Shown here: positions 59,777-64,000 of the stretch, piece by piece
How the letters are laid out: each line of letters begins with the position of its first letter
How positions within the stretch are numbered: the first letter of the stretch is position 1
Assembly (NCBI GenBank): GCA_026874595.1
Contig: CM049320.1
Location: forward strand, 17,992,988-18,056,987
DNA: 64,000 nucleotides
Source of the DNA: Sipunculus nudus
Taxonomy: Eukaryota > Annelida > Sipuncula > Golfingiida > Sipunculidae
Direction of reading: 5' to 3'
Translations under genes and position numbers: made by a program
Notes under the pieces: model-generated
Seen by the model: only the letters and a program-made list of their open reading frames with translations
What the model was told of the DNA's origin: nothing
Databases searched by the model: none

Positions 59777-59953
59777 TAGTGGAACCTTACAATTATGACC
59801 ACCATGGGGATTGACCTAAGTGGTGGTAATTAGGGGGTGGTAGTATTTGTGAAATTCCAAGTTACTCGGGTTTTATATTCAGGACCAAGAAAAGTGGTCA
59901 TACTTCTGGGGGTGGTCACAGTTGTTGGGTGGTTGCAAGGCAGGATTCCACTT
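59777..59953. mobile_element. 177-bp MITE, second copy
   Basis: Same length and structure as 24597-24773 but more diverged (start TAGTGGAACC, end GGATTCCACTT). TA follows the right end; the left TA is lost. Confidence 0.8.
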
Positions 59954-60283
59954 TATGTCAGGGTTTCCCAAGCCCATAGATATAGGCTAGCAAAAGGAAA
60001 TTGATACGCTAGAAACATTCATATTGTATATTATCAACACCTACCTAAATATATATAAAACATATGTAATGTTGGAGGGAATTTCAGTGATCTTTCAAAA
60101 ACTTATCAGTGTTCTTGCCAGTTGTGTTATTTCTTAAGAAAACTGTGCTGTATGGGTCATGCCAGTTCACTGACTTTTGCCAAGTGTTAATTAAAAAAAT
60201 GACAGTCTTTCCAGCTGTACTTGATTGAATTGTGTTATTGAAAAAAGTACAAGTTTGAAACCTGCCAGCACCTTCCAGGCTAT
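59954..60283. other. Non-coding stretch
   Basis: No gene or repeat recognised. Confidence 0.35.
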
Positions 60284-63045
60284 AACAAGTGACCCATAGG
60301 TCATGACGCTCAGCTGCTAAGCATGACCTGTGACATCATGGGCTGAGATTCACAACTTCCAGTTAAATTTTGAAGACCCAATTTGCAAATATGTTGAAAT
60401 TTTCTACGACAACAGAAATATATATCACCTGTGTCTGGTTAAAACACAGTGAATTTATGGTCAGAGGAAAAATATTGATTGTTAAGCTATCAGCAACTAT
60501 TCCAAGAGCTTGCTTGATACCTGTCAAGTCTCAAAAGGAACACCACAAAGGGCAAATATAAGATCAACATATGTAGCAAAAATCAAGGAAATCCATGCAA
60601 GAATTATTGAGAAATGGGTGCTTCTGTTTAAATTTTATTTAATACAAGCCAACTGTACTGCACCTGTATAAATGATGGTAATATTTATTAAGAAATATTT
60701 GACCCAATCCTTTGCAAGATAAGATTAATATACTTCCAACTGCATTCACTTTAACAGTTCTTGAGATAATATGATCAAAAGGAATATGGTTGCCTGGTGG
60801 CCATATTCAACTTCTGACAGGCCTGAAATCAGACAACAACCAATTCTCTAAATTGGATCAAACATTGAAGAAAAATCACTGAAACTGCACTGAAAAAAGG
60901 ATTTCTAAGGTGGCTAACTGGCAGACAAAATGGATTTCTGACAAGTCAGACATTTGATATCACACATCCTCCAATAAGAGACCAAACTTGGGGCAAATTC
61001 TCCAAAGGATGGTACAGTAATGAATGTCCAAAACAAATCAAAAGGCATGTTAAGGCCCTCATATCAGATTTATAGATATGCAAATGTAAAAAGTGTAAGT
61101 CTAATATTTTTTATTATAACTCTGCTTTTCAATGGGGTCAGCAGGGTTGGTAAACTGCAAAACCTGAAAGAAAGGAAATGCAGAAAGCATGACTAAGAGT
61201 CTTGTAATGAAAAAGAAGCCATCCTTAATCCAGGTATATATCCACATATTATGAGAGCAAACACTTGCTTTTATATGTGGTTATTTATATATAAATATTC
61301 CAATCTCTAGGAAACTTAAGTTTATTGCTAGGATTCCATAAAATAAACTGCAAAATGTTCCCATCATCTTATAAATCAGTAGCTAAACCTTAATACTGTA
61401 CTCTCATAGTCTTAATGCCTGGCTGAAGCATTCCGACAACTGTGTTTTTGTTATGCAGTAACGAGGTACTTATCACTCAGCCTTATCACTTAATAGGCTG
61501 ATACAAAAGGGAGTCATATGTCACCAGTGTCACTCACAATTACAGCGACACAGTGATATGTACCAGCTGGATTGCAATGGTTATATATAAAAGAAAAATA
61601 GAGATGGTCTACAAGTTATAAGTTATATAAGTTATTGCAAACATCCCTGACCAATGACCTTGGCCTTTTGCCCTGATATCAACTGGATTCTTTCTAAATG
61701 ATGGGTAACTACTAACCACTTAAATCTGGTGTAATTACTTGGCAACCAATGAGTGAATAACTTTGACCTGCAACCTTTAACCTCCTGACCAGCTGACCCC
61801 AAAATCAATCAGTTATTTCTTCAAGCAAAAAGACCCATAAATATGAAGTTTGGATCAAATTGAGTGATGCATAGATGTGGCATATGTGAAAGACTGAAGG
61901 TTTGGGTTGAACAGTTTCACCAGAAATATGTTCACAAGCATTTAGAACAATTAAGTATTGTGGCCTTGACCTCTGACCTTTTGAACTCGACATCAATAGG
62001 CTTCTTCCCCTATTAGTAGGTAAGCCATATATGTCAGATGGAAGGTATAGATTGAAATGTTTGCCTGAAAATGTCTCCACATTAGAAGAGGGTGCGGTGA
62101 ACTTGACCTTTGACCTGAAAATCAACAGGTCTTTTCCCCTGTTGGCAGAGAATTGATATCAGTGCTGGAAGGTTTGGAATAAAAAGTCAAGCTTGAAATG
62201 TGTCCACAACCTTTTAAAAAAATATGTTCACAAGCATTTAGAACAATATTGTGACCTTGACCTTTGACCTTTTGAACTCAACATCAATAGGCTTCTTCCC
62301 CTATTGGTAGGTAAGCCATATATGAAAGGTGGAAAGTATTGATTGAAAAGTTTGCCTGAAAATGACTCCATGCAAGAAGAGGGTGCTGTGAACTTGACCT
62401 TTGACCTCAAAATCAACATGTCTTTTCCCCTGTTGGCAGAGAAGCGATATCAGTGCTGAAAGGTTTGGAATGAAAGGTCTAGCTTGAAATGTGTCCACAA
62501 CCTTTTCAAAAAAGAAGTGGATCCTGTAACCCTGACCTTTGACCTTGTGACCTCAACATCTATAGGATTCTTCTCCCACTTAGTAGGTGAGCTATATGTG
62601 AAAGATCAAAGAAATGGGATGAAAGGTTTGGCTTAAAATGCATCCACAGGCTTTTCAAAGAAGTTGGTTCTGTGACCTTGACCTTTGACCTTGTGACCTC
62701 AAAATAATTATGGTTCTTCCCCTGTTGGTAGGTGAGCTGTATGTGAAAGATGGAAGGTTTGGGATGAAAATTTTGGCTAAAAGAATTATTTCTGGGGGGT
62801 GCAAATACACCCCATAACTTCGAGAATATAGGTCGCAGTGACCTAATTTCAGGTTTGCAAGGAGATCTTTTTAGAACCTCTAAGACTTCATAGGGTTCAT
62901 GGCCCTAGCCCCTACGGTTACGATTTGTGCGCTGCTAACGGACGGACGGCCGGCCGGCCATCCGGCCGGACGGACAGACGGAAGGACGCCGGACAAAGAC
63001 CCATCGCTATAGCCCAGCATGACTGAAAGTCAGCGGAGCTAAAAA
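60284..63045 (+). mobile_element. Full-length mosaic element, 2.76 kb, sister of 44475-46920
   Basis: Collinear and highly similar to 44475-46920 throughout, from AACAAGTGACCCATAGGTCA to GCGGAGCTAAAAA. The core tandem array is longer: an additional pair of units at about 62220-62420 accounts for most of the 316-bp size difference. The GGAC/GGCC run (62938-62996) and 3' hairpin are conserved. Confidence 0.75.
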
Positions 63046-63715
63046 CCATTGTTTGTTTTGACACACAGCAAATAACAGTTGATGTCAGACTGCATAGTTC
63101 CTCAGAAATGTAAGAATATGTATTGTCTCTTGGTCCTTTCATTTGAAAATTTCAACAGAGCTCCTGTTTGGGTAACTTCATCTGTTACATACTGGGTCTC
63201 ACAGTTGAGTGGAAGGATTTAATTGGCCAACACTTAAGTCATAAGGTCAATTTTTAATGTTACATTTAATGTGCAGCACCCCCTGGTGCGTTAATACAAG
63301 TGATTGCCAATGAATATCAGTTTGAACATCATGCCCTCACTGATAAAATATTAATCATTCAAAATTTTGTTGGAAAATCTTTCTCAACTAAAACTATTAT
63401 AAGTGAAATTGATCATGCAGGGCATGTCCTTTACTATGAGTTTCTGGTTGATGTCTCTTCACTAACCGCTCATGCAGACTTTATGCAATAAACTGTGAAT
63501 TATCAGAATGACAGAAATGGTAGTGGGCCTATGTGTGAAGTTTTCAAGGACGGGGAAACAGAGATATCTCAATGGCCATGTCTTTAAATCTACACACACA
63601 TATAAAATTCACAGATTCTACTGAATGCGCAGGAAAAAAAACTTGTCTCTTTTTAGCACCATTTTTAAGGAACAAGAAGTTACCAGCTAATTTGCTCAGC
63701 AGGTCAACAAAACTA
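63046..63715. other. Non-coding stretch
   Basis: No recognised gene. A 63-codon plus-strand frame (63300-63491) has ordinary amino-acid composition but no family features and is not called. Confidence 0.35.
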
Positions 63716-64000
63716 CCAGCTTCTGTGGCTCAGTGGTAGAGCACAGGACTCAAAGCCAGGATATCGTGAGTTCAAATCGCAGCCGTGGCAGTGAGATTTT
63801 TCACAGTCTGCCCCCATCCAGGATGAGCCCTCTGCAGGCTTAATGGAAAGGTCATGCCCATCGGCCGTGTTTCAATCACAAACGAGTGCCCCACTGGGGG
63901 TTCCTCGGTGGTATGACCAAGCAATGGGGATGATTACACATCCAGGGCCCGCAGGTGCAATAGTCACTGGACCTGGTTAAGGCCAGGATATAAAATGAGA
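63716..64000 (+). mobile_element. tRNA-derived SINE, copy 2 (runs off the window)
   Basis: Head with A-box (TGGCTCAGTGGTAGAGC) and B-box (GAGTTCAAATC), then a GC-rich body ('GTGCCCCACTGGGGGTTCC'). The head is tRNA-like but its acceptor arms do not pair, which fits a SINE rather than a tRNA gene. The 3' end lies beyond the window. Confidence 0.75.

Noticed and set aside
61805-62498. Frames resembling those at 46184-46687
   Set aside because: Homologous repeat DNA, not conserved as codons.
63716-63790. Functional tRNA gene
   Set aside because: A- and B-boxes are good but acceptor stem does not pair, and a second copy with the same extended body exists; it is a SINE head.

Overview
The window looks like nuclear DNA of a marine invertebrate, most likely a bivalve mollusc. 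The reasons are: AT-rich, intron- and repeat-dominated sequence with long (TA)n runs; a single-exon RING/B-box/NHL (TRIM-type) gene; two tRNA-headed SINE copies; and dense mosaic elements built from core tandem repeats, a GGAC/GACA-type microsatellite and a 3' hairpin, the plan described for bivalve 'pearl'-type and Helentron-derived (HINE) elements. The species assignment is inference. No bacterial operons, CRISPR arrays or rRNA genes are visible.

Layout. 1-18.5 kb: two diverged, direct copies of a roughly 10.9 kb block (start of the window and 10.87 kb onward), recognisable as sub-blocks P, Q, R and S, with a third copy of Q. The second copy holds a broken NHL-domain gene remnant (12670-13340) related to the intact gene at 31 kb. 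A 761-bp TA-flanked element sits at the junction (10236-10996). 18.5-25.4 kb: a complete but decayed Ty3/gypsy LTR retrotransposon on the minus strand. Its pol order is protease-integrase-RT-RNase H, the Gmr1-like order, with a PBS resembling tRNA-Pro and a 177-bp MITE inside its 5' LTR. 25.4-29.8 kb: largely single-copy, with a short tandem duplication, a tRNA-like fragment and a strong 46-nt hairpin. 29.8-30.8 kb: a mosaic element. 31160-32644: an intact TRIM-like gene with a nearby AATAAA.

32.8-64 kb is a thicket of nested mosaic repeats. The one clear host feature in it is the last coding exon (40718-40869, minus strand) of the cytosolic phenylalanyl-tRNA synthetase beta subunit, with a canonical splice acceptor and poly(A) signals. 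The repeats to its right may therefore lie in, or upstream of, a long FARSB intron; no other FARSB exon was recognised. Several insertions can be delimited because uninterrupted copies of the host repeat (empty sites) occur nearby.

The points most worth a second look are the integrase-before-RT retroelement; repeat cores that multiply regulatory-like motifs (TGACCTTTGACCT nuclear-receptor DR1 sites, TTGGC-N5-GCCAA followed by TATAAATAG, and the palindrome GGTGGCGCCACC); a 690-bp TIR element whose empty site suggests no target-site duplication; and the FARSB exon.
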